Source of the DNA: Capniomyces stellatus
Taxonomy: Eukaryota > Kickxellomycota > Harpellomycetes > Harpellales > Legeriomycetaceae
Assembly: GCA_001661515.1 (NCBI GenBank)
Contig: LUVW01000038.1
Location: forward strand, 137,141-148,561
Direction of reading: 5' to 3'
Length of the DNA stretch: 11,421 nt
Shown: positions 1-8,204 of the stretch, in pieces
Layout: every line of letters starts with the position of its first letter
How positions within the stretch are numbered: the first letter of the stretch is position 1
Notes under the pieces: generated by a model
The model's database searches: none
The model's input: only the letters and a program-made list of their open reading frames with translations
Told to the model about the DNA's origin: nothing
Program-made: the position numbers and the translations under genes

Positions 1-342
1 CCTTTCCCCCCCCCCCCCCCCAATTTCTTTTCACTCATCAAAGTTGAATATCACGTACATCCAACAACGTAAACAACCGTTTATACTTTTGTACTCTTAA
101 ACTCCTTTATTTATTCAGCATAATTTTTACGTTACTAGGTCTTAGCCTGGAAAAAGCAAAAGATTGACCCCAATATAAAAAATAGTGGTAAACTGATTAC
201 AAGAATACTCCAAAGTGAAGGAAACATTAAAAAAAATATGCAAACATACTTGATTATAACAAAAAAAAAAGTACCATAACTATCAAATAACACATCCCCC
301 CCACTTTTACTTTCTCCTGACTCGTTTACTATTAAAACGTGT
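1..342. other. A+T-rich 3' flank, no gene seen
   Basis: This stretch lies downstream of the minus-strand gene ending at 343. It holds short A runs and a C7 run at 296-302. A 74-codon minus-strand open frame (135-359) overlaps the stop end of the neighbouring gene, is dominated by low-complexity Phe/Ile/Leu codons and resembles no family I know, so I do not call it. It probably contains the 3' UTR and polyadenylation region of the 343-1053 gene. Confidence 0.6.
6..21. repeat. C16 homopolymer at left edge
   Basis: Sixteen consecutive C residues lie five bases inside the left edge. Read outward on the minus strand this is a G run, mirrored by the G13 run at the right edge. The pairing suggests contig ends rather than a functional element. 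Confidence 0.9.
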
Positions 343-1053
343 CTACAAGCCGAAATCATCGTTATCTACGCTACACTTATTCACCAACTCTGTTACACCA
401 AACTCTTTATTATCTCTTTCTTCTCGTTCGTCCTCTGAGTCGCGGTACTCTTCTTCTTCCAATTTCTTCAACATCTTTCTTTCCTCTATTTCTCTTATGC
501 GCTGCTCGTAAAACTCTATATCGTGCAGTTCGGATGCAGTGTAGAACTCTTTTGGAAAGGTTTTATTTCTTTTGTAGCTTTCCAAGCCATTTTCAGTTAA
601 ATGCCGCACAACTTCACCCAACACCAAGTCGGATTTCTTCAGATTTAGATTAACCAACACATAAGAGTGTAGAGTCAAGAATTCAGTACTTTTAATAATC
701 GGCGGTAAATACACAAGTATTGTAAAGAAGATGGCCTCCTCCTCCTTACTCAGCTCTATTAGCTTTAGTTTTTCATCAAAACATTCATCAAGCGGATCTT
801 TGAATCCGCCTATGGTGTACCGCTCTTCTTGACTCGATCCATAGTCATAATTGTACTCTGAATCCTCGTCTCTTGTACTCTTCGCCTCTTTTACTTTAAG
901 CCTGTTCGTTTGAAACGTGTTTAATTGTTCATAAAACTTTGGACCAACACTGCTTTTAGGAATTTTGACCTGCAAAATGTGATTGTGATAATCAACTACT
1001 TTTCCAAATGGAATCTCGTTTGTAGGTAGCTTGCCATAGCCTACAAGTGACAT
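343..1053 (-). CDS. Unrecognised 236-aa acidic protein with charged C-terminal helix
   Basis: Uninterrupted 236-codon frame starting at the ATG complementary to 1051-1053; I do not recognise the family. Residues 1-35 (start MSLVGYGKLP) look folded. Residues 55-80 are a charged, Tyr/Ser/Glu-rich linker. Residues 95-160 mix hydrophobic and charged segments and could form a small helical or winged-helix-like fold. Residues about 175-216 form a highly charged Glu/Arg/Lys helix, probably coiled coil or disordered. There is no signal peptide or convincing membrane span, so a nuclear or cytosolic protein, perhaps a subunit of a larger complex, is plausible (inference). The mixed amino-acid composition and length argue for a real gene despite the A+T-rich setting. 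A T9A9 block lies about 40 bp upstream, where a nucleosome-depleted promoter would be expected. It is divergent from P450-1 across about 1.5 kb. Confidence 0.7.
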   Translation of the reverse strand: MSLVGYGKLPTNEIPFGKVVDYHNHILQVKIPKSSVGPKFYEQLNTFQTNRLKVKEAKSTRDEDSEYNYDYGSSQEERYTIGGFKDPLDECFDEKLKLIELSKEEEAIFFTILVYLPPIIKSTEFLTLHSYVLVNLNLKKSDLVLGEVVRHLTENGLESYKRNKTFPKEFYTASELHDIEFYEQRIREIEERKMLKKLEEEEYRDSEDEREERDNKEFGVTELVNKCSVDNDDFGL

Positions 1054-1092
1054 TTCTCTAGAAGTTGGTAGCTCTTGATTGATTCCTTGTTG

Positions 1093-1110
1093 TTTTTTTT
1101 TAAAAAAAAA
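1093..1110. promoter_or_regulatory. T9A9 palindrome upstream of the 343-1053 gene
   Basis: Nine T are followed directly by nine A, a perfect 18-bp palindrome ending about 40 bp from the ATG at 1053. Poly(dA:dT) tracts are known to exclude nucleosomes in yeast promoters; that role here is inferred from position. A similar T11A9 block occurs at 10976-10995. Confidence 0.4.
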
Positions 1111-1347
1111 CTGAATAACAGAAAATATTAGAAACGATGGCTTCCACTATTGAAAATTAAAAATACAAATCCTACTAAACAGGATAAAAAAAAAGCATAA
1201 TTGTCACAGGTGGATTTGAATGAATTGAATTTGTACAAAAAAGCCTCAACGGAACAGTTTTGCCGACGGCAATGGTCAATACTACGATTATCCTTCCCGC
1301 CTTGCGTAAGAAGAAAAACTTTGATTAAAGAAAAAAAAACCAAATAA

Positions 1348-1451
1348 AAATGCAATTAAAATCAATAAAAAAAAGTAAATGCAATTAAAGAAAATGCAAT
1401 TAAAGAAAATGCAATTAAAGAAAATGCAATTAAGGAAAATGCAATTAAAAT
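1348..1451 (+). repeat. 15-bp tandem array (five units) plus one offset copy
   Basis: The unit core tgcaattaaa starts at 1351, 1380, 1395, 1410, 1425 and 1440. The last five are exactly 15 bp apart; the first is 29 bp before the second. The block atgcaattaaaatcaat occurs both before the array (1350) and at its end (1439), as if the array grew by repeated slippage inside a duplicated segment. Confidence 0.9.
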
Positions 1452-1552
1452 CAATAAAAAAAAAAGAAAATACAAAGGAAAATACAAAGGAAAATACAAA
1501 GGAAAATACAATTAAAGTGATAAACCAAAAGTATACAAATAAAACGCATTAG
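1379..1552 (+). CDS. Possible 57-aa repeat-encoded small ORF
   Basis: The frame opens at the ATG of the first regularly spaced 15-bp unit, directly after an in-frame TAA, and ends at TAG 1550-1552. The 15-bp units encode repeated Met-Gln-Leu-Lys-Lys (the fourth has Arg), with an ATG in each. After a short Lys-rich joint, the 12-bp units encode repeated Glu-Asn-Thr-Lys, then a 13-residue unique tail rich in Asn, Lys and Thr. Both periods preserve the frame, which would be expected under coding constraint but can also arise by chance. There is no homology I recognise, no clear promoter, and the composition is extreme. Noncoding minisatellite is at least as likely. Confidence 0.2.
   Translation: MQLKKMQLKKMQLKKMQLRKMQLKSIKKKENTKENTKENTKENTIKVINQKYTNKTH
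1466..1513 (+). repeat. 12-bp tandem array (four units)
   Basis: Unit gaaaatacaaag occurs at 1466, 1478, 1490 and, with a changed end (gaaaatacaatt), at 1502. The last unit runs into attaaag, the tail of the 15-bp unit, so the two arrays may share an origin. The period is a multiple of three, like that of the 15-bp array. Confidence 0.9.
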
Positions 1553-1911
1553 CCCGTTTTTACAAATCTTTGTCCTATCTTGGTAATTATCCAAAATTTG
1601 AGTGATATTTAAATGTATGGACTTTTTGTAACAATAATTCGCGAGACTGCAAAATTAACGCTTTTTGTAACCTGCTATCCAATCATCCTATCTGACTCTG
1701 GTTTTACCAATTATTATGATTTGACTTTAAATGTCGGTGCCGATTTTTGCGTACACCTTTTTTACTTTACTAAGGACGACTCCTGGTATTAACACCCAAT
1801 CGTTGCTTTTATCCAGGTAGTGTTGTCTTGTTAGAAGCAGCATCTGCCTTATTGAGAATATTTAAAGGCGAGTATTGATGGAAGTAACACCGGTCGGTTA
1901 CATGTCAATAA

Positions 1912-1925
1912 ATACACAAGTGTAT
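1912..1925. promoter_or_regulatory. Dyad ATACAC-aa-GTGTAT upstream of P450-1
   Basis: Two inverted 6-bp half-sites are separated by 2 bp, about 600 bp before the P450-1 ATG. The same TACAC/GTGTA pair with a 4-bp spacer lies about 340 bp upstream of P450-2 (7220-7233). A shared dimeric transcription factor site is possible. Chance is not excluded in A+T-rich DNA. Confidence 0.2.
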
Positions 1926-2528
1926 CATCTCTTTAAATAAAATTATGAAACAACTGACAAATTTTTAAAGTCAGTCAGTCCAAAACTCGCCGTTAGACCA
2001 AGCTACGTAATGCCGTTAACTGAGCTGGAATAAATTTAATTTAACACAGCGAATGTGATGAGGTTCGATTATTACTTTTGTAGGCATTCGATTTAGTGAA
2101 ACGTCAAATTCGATTGCTCGATATTAAAATTTACCTCGATTGTTAAATACCAATGGTGTGCAAGAAAAGACAAGGTAAAGGCAGTATGAATAATAAAGGA
2201 TTTACGACTTATATACAATTTACTCGACTTGTTGTAAAAATCAATTTTAAACATGTGGTGAATCCATTTTGTTTTCATCAAGTTCAAACTTGAATTCTGA
2301 AATGCCAAAGGTATGTAGATTAGATCACATGGGTACTGAATCAAACCAGTTCCTGTTTTTTTTTCACCTCTCTTTGACATTCAAATCTTTTTTAAAGTCA
2401 AAAGGTGTATACTTAAATCAATACCAACCGTGTCTTTAAACATCAGATACGTAGGCAACTTGAATCACTGATATGTATTGTAAATATCTTCAATTATAAA
2501 CACAAAAAAACTATACAATACAATAAGA

Positions 2529-4609
2529 ATGACCGTCAAAGAGTTGATAATCCGGTTTGCCGCCAAGCAAGTTATTATAGCCGCGATAACTTCACTTGCT
2601 GTCGTGAAGGTAAAACTGCCGCTGCCATGTACTTTTTCTCTCTCCTTGTTTTGCGTTTTATCTTTTGTTTAAACAAGTCGGTAGACCATGATTTATTGTA
2701 AAACGCATACTCCGAGTATTACCAAGTAACATCAATCTTTCTTTGCTTCTTTTTTTACTTTAAAATAAGATCATTTATGCGTACTTCTTTGACAAACTCA
2801 GAAATGTCCCTGGACCATGGTGGGCTCGATTTACTGCGTTGCCTTACTATAAGTCCCTTGTCACAGGCAAATCGACTAACTTTTGCAACAGCATAAGGCT
2901 CGAGTATGGAGAAATAGCCAGAGTGGGTATGTATACAGCAAATCACCCTGTGGTTTTGGATTAGGGTTTAATTAAGCTAAGTCGATATATCTTTGAGAAG
3001 GTTGAGATATTGTTGAGATAATCAATGTTGTTTCGGAACTTCATGTGAACTTGGTTGTATATTTTGCTTAAACAAGTACTATACACTACAATGCGAATAA
3101 ATAGGCCCAAAAAGCCTGATTATCTCTGATAGTAAGGAGGTCAAGAGGTTCCTTTCAGGGTATAGATTCAGAAAAACCAAACTTTATGAAAGCAAGTTGG
3201 TAGCAGAGAACACGTTTACAACAAGGAGTGAAGAGTTCAATAGGATGAGAGTAAGCGTTGACATTATTTAAACACCGTCCCAGCTGGTTTTACGACTTGG
3301 AAACACAGGATTACAACATACTTTTTATATTTACATACAGAGACGCCAGATCGGAGCCGTATTCACAGTCAATGGGCTAATGGCGATTGAAGACCTGATC
3401 ATGGATTCTGGGGTAGTAAGCCTAAAGAAAAGGCTGGATGATGACATCAAAAGCGGTCACGGAGTGGCAAAAGTCAACTACTTTGATTACTTTCAGAACG
3501 TGACTGCGGATGTTATAGGCGTTCTAGCCTACGGAAATACTTTTGGAGCAGTTAAAAACAACGGGCATCCAGTAGTCAGCTGGGTTGATTCAATAATGAA
3601 ACTCATTGGAGTGGTAAGATTTTTTTACTTATTTTTTGAATACGGTATCCCTTAGTGTCCAAGAAAGCGAAGTTTTCCAGTGGCAACATAACTAGCCAAA
3701 CTGATCTTTACAATGTCCAAATAGACAAGAATCATCACCAACGCCAGATACCTGCCTCTTGGACTTAAACATGACTTTGATAAGAGAGATGAATTTTTCG
3801 AATACACAATCGACTCAATAAACAAGAGACGAAAATTGATTGAAAACAGAGAGAAGCCCATCCGAGTTGATATTTTGCAAATATTAATGGATGCCAAAAA
3901 CAACGATGGAAGAAAGCTATCTGAACAAGAGCTAATATCCGAGTCAATTCTCACACTAGCTGCCGGTGTTGATACATCAAGCGTCACCATGGCATGGTTG
4001 GTGCAGTTCTATCTACTATATCCCAGCGTATACAAGCGCGTGGTTGAGGAAGTTAGAACAGAGTTTCCTGACAGGTCGCGTTTGATACACTTTCAAGAGG
4101 CTCGCAAAAAACTGCCTTATACTCTGGCCACAATCTATGAAAGTATTAGGATGAAATCGGTTATAGGTGGATGTCTGCCAAGGGAGTTAACTGGCGAAGG
4201 AGTTGATATTAGTGGCTACTATATTCCACCAGGAGTGACTTTAGGACTCTTTATCGACGGAGCACACAAAGATGCGTCGGTTTGGGACAGCCCAGAGTCG
4301 TTCAATCCAGACAGATTCATGGGGGCTGAGGGCGAGCTGAAGCAGAAGGATGTTTTGGGGTTCTCGTTTGGTGTTAGGATCTGTCCTGGGAGAAACTTGG
4401 CGTGGATGGAGATTCTAACGGTTATTCCAAATCTGGTTCGAGACTACGATCTGGAACTGCCTAGTGATTCACTACACTCACCCAGTACTATTGATCAAAA
4501 CCGGTGCAACGAGCCGCTGCTATTTGAAGACATATCTTTGTTTACGAGAAATCCAGCCAAGCCATCTCGTGATTGTAACGTGATAATAAGACCTTGTCAT
4601 TATTACTAA
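2529..4609 (+). CDS. Microsomal cytochrome P450 (P450-1), five exons, 513 aa
   Basis: Class II fungal P450: a heme-thiolate monooxygenase, expected in the ER membrane with a reductase partner. Substrate unknown. Exons by my splicing: 2529-2609, 2770-2926, 3105-3250, 3341-3613, 3725-4609. Introns are 160, 178, 90 and 111 nt (donors GTAAAA, GTATGT, GTAAGC, GTAAGA; all end in AG), phases 0, 1, 0, 0. The 513 aa is normal for the family. In order: membrane anchor about 10-34; hinge PGPWW 41-45; I-helix AGVDTS 299-304 with the acid-alcohol pair D302/T303; K-helix ExxR E358/R361; NPDRF; heme loop FSFGVRICPG with ligand Cys439. All catalytic hallmarks are intact, so this is not a pseudogene. Exon coordinates are supported by exact exon-length agreement with the inverted paralogue P450-2. 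Relative to that copy, TAA replaces a CAA codon and trims four C-terminal residues. The last exon appears recently converted by, or to, P450-2. Confidence 0.9.
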
Positions 4610-4645
4610 AAATGCCACTTAATGCTATACCGAAGCACAGAATAT
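3985..4645 (+). repeat. Left arm of the P450 inverted repeat
   Basis: This covers the 3' part of the P450-1 last exon plus its 3' flank. It matches the minus strand of 4851-5510. In 3985-4606 I count 21 mismatches in 622 bp; identical blocks run 3985-4154, 4174-4298 and 4300-4521. Seventeen mismatches fall at 4155-4173 and 4522-4551. The match resumes in the 3' flank, with 4622-4645 identical to the reverse complement of 4851-4874. Upstream of 3985 similarity drops sharply. Confidence 0.93.
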
Positions 4646-4752
4646 TCGACTTGAAAATTTTTATTTAAGTTTTTAATTATTTTTTTATTCTGATTTTTAT
4701 ATGTTTTACTGAAATGTTTGGTTGTTTTTATATTTGTTTAATTCGGTGTGCT

Positions 4753-4792
4753 AATAAAATAACCTTTATCATCTCCAATAAAATAACCTTTA
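4753..4792 (+). terminator. Repeated AATAAA-bearing element, likely P450-1 polyadenylation region
   Basis: The 16-bp block aataaaataaccttta occurs twice, at 4753-4768 and 4777-4792 (24-bp period), in the spacer between the two stop codons. Each copy holds an AATAAA, a known yeast and fungal positioning element for 3'-end formation. On the minus strand, TTTATT at 4660-4665 gives an AATAAA for P450-2, so the two 3' UTRs probably overlap. Function is inferred from position. Confidence 0.45.
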
Positions 4793-4850
4793 ATATACTA
4801 AGCGCCTAGGATAAAACACATCCTGACACTTGGCAGAATTTCCAAGTCGG

Positions 4851-5510
4851 ATATTCTGTGCTTCGGTATAGCATCAAAGAGCGTTTTGGTAATAAGGACA
4901 AGGTCTTATGATCAAGTTACAATCACGAGATGGCTTGGCTGGACTTCTGATAAAAACGGAAATGTCCTCAAACAGCAGCGGCTCGTTGCACCGGTTTTGA
5001 TCAATAGTACTGGGTGAGTGTAGTGAATCACTAGGCAGTTCCAGATCGTAGTCTCGAACCAGATTTGGAATAACCGTTAGAATCTCCATCCACGCCAAGT
5101 TTCTCCCAGGACAGATCCTAACACCAAACGAGAACCCCAAAACATCCTTCTGCTTCAGCTCGCCCTCAGCCCCCATGAATCTGTCTGGATTGAACAACTC
5201 TGGGCTGTCCCAAACCGACGCATCTTTGTGTGCTCCGTCGATAAAGAGTCCTAAAGTCACTCCTGGTGGAATATAGTAGCCACTAATATCAACTCCTTCG
5301 CCAGTTAACTCCCTTGGCAGATCTCCGCCTACTATTGATATCATCCTAATACTTTCATAGATTGTGGCCAGAGTATAAGGCAGTTTTTTGCGAGCCTCTT
5401 GAAAGTGTATCAAACGCGACCTGTCAGGAAACTCTGTTCTAACTTCCTCAACCACGCGCTTGTATACGCTGGGATATAGTAGATAGAACTGCACCAACCA
5501 TGCCATGGTG
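4851..5510 (-). repeat. Right arm of the P450 inverted repeat
   Basis: Reverse-complement partner of 3985-4645, covering the end of the P450-2 last exon and about 25 bp past its stop. Weak similarity continues a few bases further into the spacer. The unmatched spacer between arms is roughly 180-205 bp. Confidence 0.93.
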
Positions 5511-6884
5511 GCGCTTGTTGAGTCAGCACCAGCAGCCAACATAAGCATGGTTTCCGAAACCAACTCAGACTCGGACAATTTGTTTCCATTGTTGTTTTTG
5601 GCATCAATAAATACTTGCAAAATATCAGACCTGCCGGCCTTTTTATTGCTCTCGACTAAATTTTGTCTTTCAGCTATTGCTTGTGCCGTACACTCGTAAA
5701 AAACTCTTCTGCTTTCAAAGTCCTGCTCAAGTCCAAGCGGAAGATATCTTGCAAGCGGGATATTTCCTACCTATTTTTACAGATACCAAGTTTCAACCCA
5801 TTAGAAAATATAGAAATTTAAAGCATATAACTTTGTCAAATGCAAACCAAAAGGGGTTTACCATTGCGCCAAGTCTGATAAAGGATTTGACCCATCCGAT
5901 CACTGGGTGGCCATTGTCTCTGACAGCATTAAATGATTTCCCATAAGCCAAAACTCCGATAATGTCTGTTGTCAGGTTATGGAAGTCGCTGTAATAATTT
6001 ATTTTTGCCACTCCGTTGCCGCTCTTAATAACAGCGTCCAATTTATTCTTCAAGCTAACAATTCCAGCGTTTTCAACCAGGTCTTCGACTTCCAACAACC
6101 CGCCAATAGCGAAAATGGATCCCATTTGGCGTCTCTGTTAACATACATTTAACGAATAATTTCAAGTGACTCTTCTTTTTTTTTTGGAATCAATACTATC
6201 AGTCTGTTTTATATTTACTTTCTGTTGTACTTGGTGTATTTACTCACCCTCATCCTGTTAAAATCTTCATTTTTTGTCGAGAACGTATTTTCGTGCACTA
6301 GGTCGTTGTCGTAAAGCTTCGTTTTCCGGTACTTGTAGCTAGATAATAACTTTTTGACTGCTTTGCTGCCCGAGAATAACACAAAGTCTGGGCCTACAAC
6401 ACAAGTATTAAAATATTCGCATACATGTCTATAAAAACACTAAAACTTGTATTGTCTTTACTGTGATGTTGAAATTCCGTGCCGAACACACACGTCAAAA
6501 ACGTCAAAGTTAGGTTAGGTATCTTGAACAACCGTGTTTACCTATTCTGACAACGTCGCCATATCTGAGTCTCATGTCGTTACAAAACTGTGTTACACTG
6601 CCGGTGATAACAGCTTTGTAGTATGGTAACTTGGTGAATCGCGCCCACCATGGCCCAGGTATGTTCTTCAGACTGTTGAAAAAGTACGCCGATATGACCT
6701 ATTTGGCGCATATAAATAAGTTACAGGTTTATGTCATTGTTTTATAGGCAAAAAAGAATAGCTACGGCTATATTTTGATAGCCTGTAGAGTAAAAATTAC
6801 TTTGACAACGGCTAGAGAGGTAAGAGTGATAATGACCACTTGTTTTAAACCAAAGCTCTTCACTATATCCTTAGCTTCCATCAT
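4874..6884 (-). CDS. Microsomal cytochrome P450 (P450-2), five exons, 518 aa
   Basis: Paralogue of P450-1, facing it tail to tail. Exons in coding order: 6884-6801, 6698-6542, 6393-6248, 6134-5862, 5770-4874. Introns are 102, 148, 113 and 91 nt with donors GTAATT, GTAAAC, GTGAGT and GTAAAC, and all end in AG. Intron phases match P450-1 exactly. Two tandem ATGs open the gene (6884 and 6881); the second aligns with the P450-1 start, giving 517 or 518 aa. Visible: N-terminal hydrophobic anchor, PGPWW hinge, I-helix AGADST (Ser directly after the acid where P450-1 has Thr), ExxR, NPDRF and the FSFGVRICPG heme loop with Cys440. The C-terminus ends QNAL, four residues longer than P450-1. Exon 4 is about 55% identical to P450-1 (50 of 91 residues by hand), but the last ~205 residues are about 95% identical. 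Expected to be an ER monooxygenase; substrate unknown, perhaps different from P450-1 because the differing residues cluster at substrate-contact positions. Confidence 0.9.
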
Positions 6885-7219
6885 GGTATATCCCTAGTTG
6901 GTAACTGTGTTTTTGTGTGTGAATTTATGTTTGCAAAGTTATATTTAAAAATGAATTTTTAGCGTAAATCTAAAGACAAACTATAGAGAGCTCGAGTTTG
7001 ATAGTTAGTAGTATATCTTTTTTTTAAACTTTTAACTAGGCTTTTATATCTCTAGGTTTTAGTTTATCTCTACTTTTTTTTGATCATTTTAATAAACTCG
7101 CTATTAAATAACATAGCTACACATCCCAAGAGTAAACAGTCACGGCTTTTACTGTTTACAAGCACATGCTGTTATATAAAGTGAACTTGTTTGACAAAAT
7201 ACTTTTATAGTTATAGTAT

Positions 7220-7233
7220 TACACATAAGTGTA
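7220..7233. promoter_or_regulatory. Dyad TACAC-ataa-GTGTA upstream of P450-2
   Basis: Inverted 5-bp half-sites with a 4-bp spacer, about 340 bp upstream of the P450-2 ATG. The half-sites match those at 1912-1925 upstream of P450-1, with a spacer two bases longer. A co-regulatory site is possible but unproven. Confidence 0.2.
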
Positions 7234-8044
7234 CTAATTCAGGAACAGATAGGCGTTCAAGCGTGCACCAAAGCGTGTTTAATATCTGCTCCACGGGCCA
7301 ATATAGTTGGTTAATAGTCCAGAATAAAAATTACGCCGTGGCTAAATAAATACAGGTGTGATAAATCGACTGATATATGAGAAGGCGTAGTAACTGGTGG
7401 TCCTGGACAATTCATTTGTAAAGACAGAACAAAACTGGCATGCAACAAAAACTAGGCAAAAGAAACCCCCAGCCTAGTGCGTAGATCGGTGGTTTTTTAT
7501 AAACTGCTGGGCCATCAATCAAGATATAACAGACATTTTTCGAATTAAACCTAAATATTTATAGTGTGGATAGGTGTCACAGTATTTTAATCCCTGTGAA
7601 CCTAGCTTATTTCACTAGGAGTTTTGTTCATAAAACAGTAAACACTTTATTATATTGATGCTGTATAGTTACTAGCTAATTTTTAGCTTATTTTATTATC
7701 CTAATTATGGTGTTGCCTTTAAGTTTGTTTGTTATCTTTGTTTTTTATTTTAGTTTTCCTTTTTTAAACTCAATAATAATACTTCAAAATATATCTTTTT
7801 TACCTTTTGTTTTATTTTCACACTCTTTTTCGGTTTGGACACGATCCAAGCCTTTTATATTCCTGTATAAACTGAAGCTAATAAACTGGTAACTAAACTC
7901 TGCTTTCTCATTTTTTCACAAAGAGAAAATTGGGAAATCGCCTTTTACTTTTAGCTTTCAAAGACATTTGTGACATCTGGTCGTAGTTTTACACTGCGAC
8001 ATAGGCCGAGCTTTTTATTATTTAGAAACCCGGTATAGACAGCT

Positions 8045-8068
8045 GATTAAATGATTAAATGATTAAAG
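8045..8068 (+). repeat. Three 8-bp tandem units
   Basis: Unit gattaaat occurs twice, followed by gattaaag, in the 3' flank of the mannosyltransferase gene. It is a minor microsatellite. Confidence 0.8.
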
Positions 8069-8204
8069 AGTAACAATATAAATAATAGAAATAATCTAAG
8101 TTCAGCACTCCAAGCGCCAAAGCGAATATAAATAGAAACAGAGACAGAAGAAAGAAAGAAAAAGTATGCACTGCTCTGGCCACAGCCAATCTACTAAGTG
8201 TGTC

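Larger units (their letters stand above)
1054..2528. other. Divergent intergenic region: upstream regions of the 343-1053 gene and P450-1
   Basis: About 1.5 kb separates two divergently transcribed genes. It contains the T9A9 block, two tandem arrays with an open 57-codon frame (1348-1552), and a TACAC/GTGTA dyad at 1912-1925. Minus-strand open frames at 1128-1355 and 2093-2380 have A+T-driven composition and no recognisable motif, so they are not called. A TATAAA at 2495-2500 is only about 30 bp before the P450-1 ATG, too close for a confident TATA box. No tRNA is seen. Confidence 0.55.
6885..8204. other. Gene-free region: P450-2 upstream region and mannosyltransferase 3' flank
   Basis: About 1.3 kb of A+T-rich DNA between the start of P450-2 and the stop of the next minus-strand gene. 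A 61-codon plus-strand frame at 7707-7892 is Phe/Leu/Ile-rich and looks like chance. Contents worth noting are the TACAC/GTGTA dyad at 7220-7233, an 8-bp triplicate at 8045-8068 and a purine-rich stretch around 8129-8165. On the minus strand a TATA-like AAATATAA lies about 65 bp before the P450-2 ATG; support is weak. No tRNA or other RNA gene is evident. Confidence 0.55.

Noticed and set aside
1348..1513. Regular repeats as a CRISPR array
   Set aside because: Units are 12-15 bp, directly contiguous and have no unique spacers; the genome is eukaryotic.
2061..2090. A ggttcga-like string near 2063 as a tRNA T-loop
   Set aside because: No acceptor, D or anticodon stem can be paired around it.
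1054..2528. A solo LTR or transposon remnant in the intergenic region
   Set aside because: No terminal repeats with target-site duplication and no transposase or reverse transcriptase similarity were seen.
2529..4609. CUG-Ser genetic code
   Set aside because: CTG codons fall at positions expected to be Leu, such as before P-Y near the K-helix, so standard decoding fits.
5410..5946. Additional frames overlapping the P450 genes (5410-5607 minus, 5505-5699 plus, 5677-5946 plus, 3652-3990 minus)
   Set aside because: They are alternate-frame or antisense shadows of P450 exons and introns with no family motif.
3380..6125. Fragmented P450 open frames as signs of pseudogenes
   Set aside because: Every break falls at a GT-AG intron, the phases agree, and exons 2-4 have equal lengths in both copies. 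All catalytic motifs are intact, so spliced functional genes explain the data.
6981..7010. TACTAAC on the minus strand (7004-7010) followed by an AG, as a 5'-leader intron of P450-2
   Set aside because: No convincing donor upstream was found, and the confirmed introns of these genes do not use a strict TACTAAC, so it is not called.
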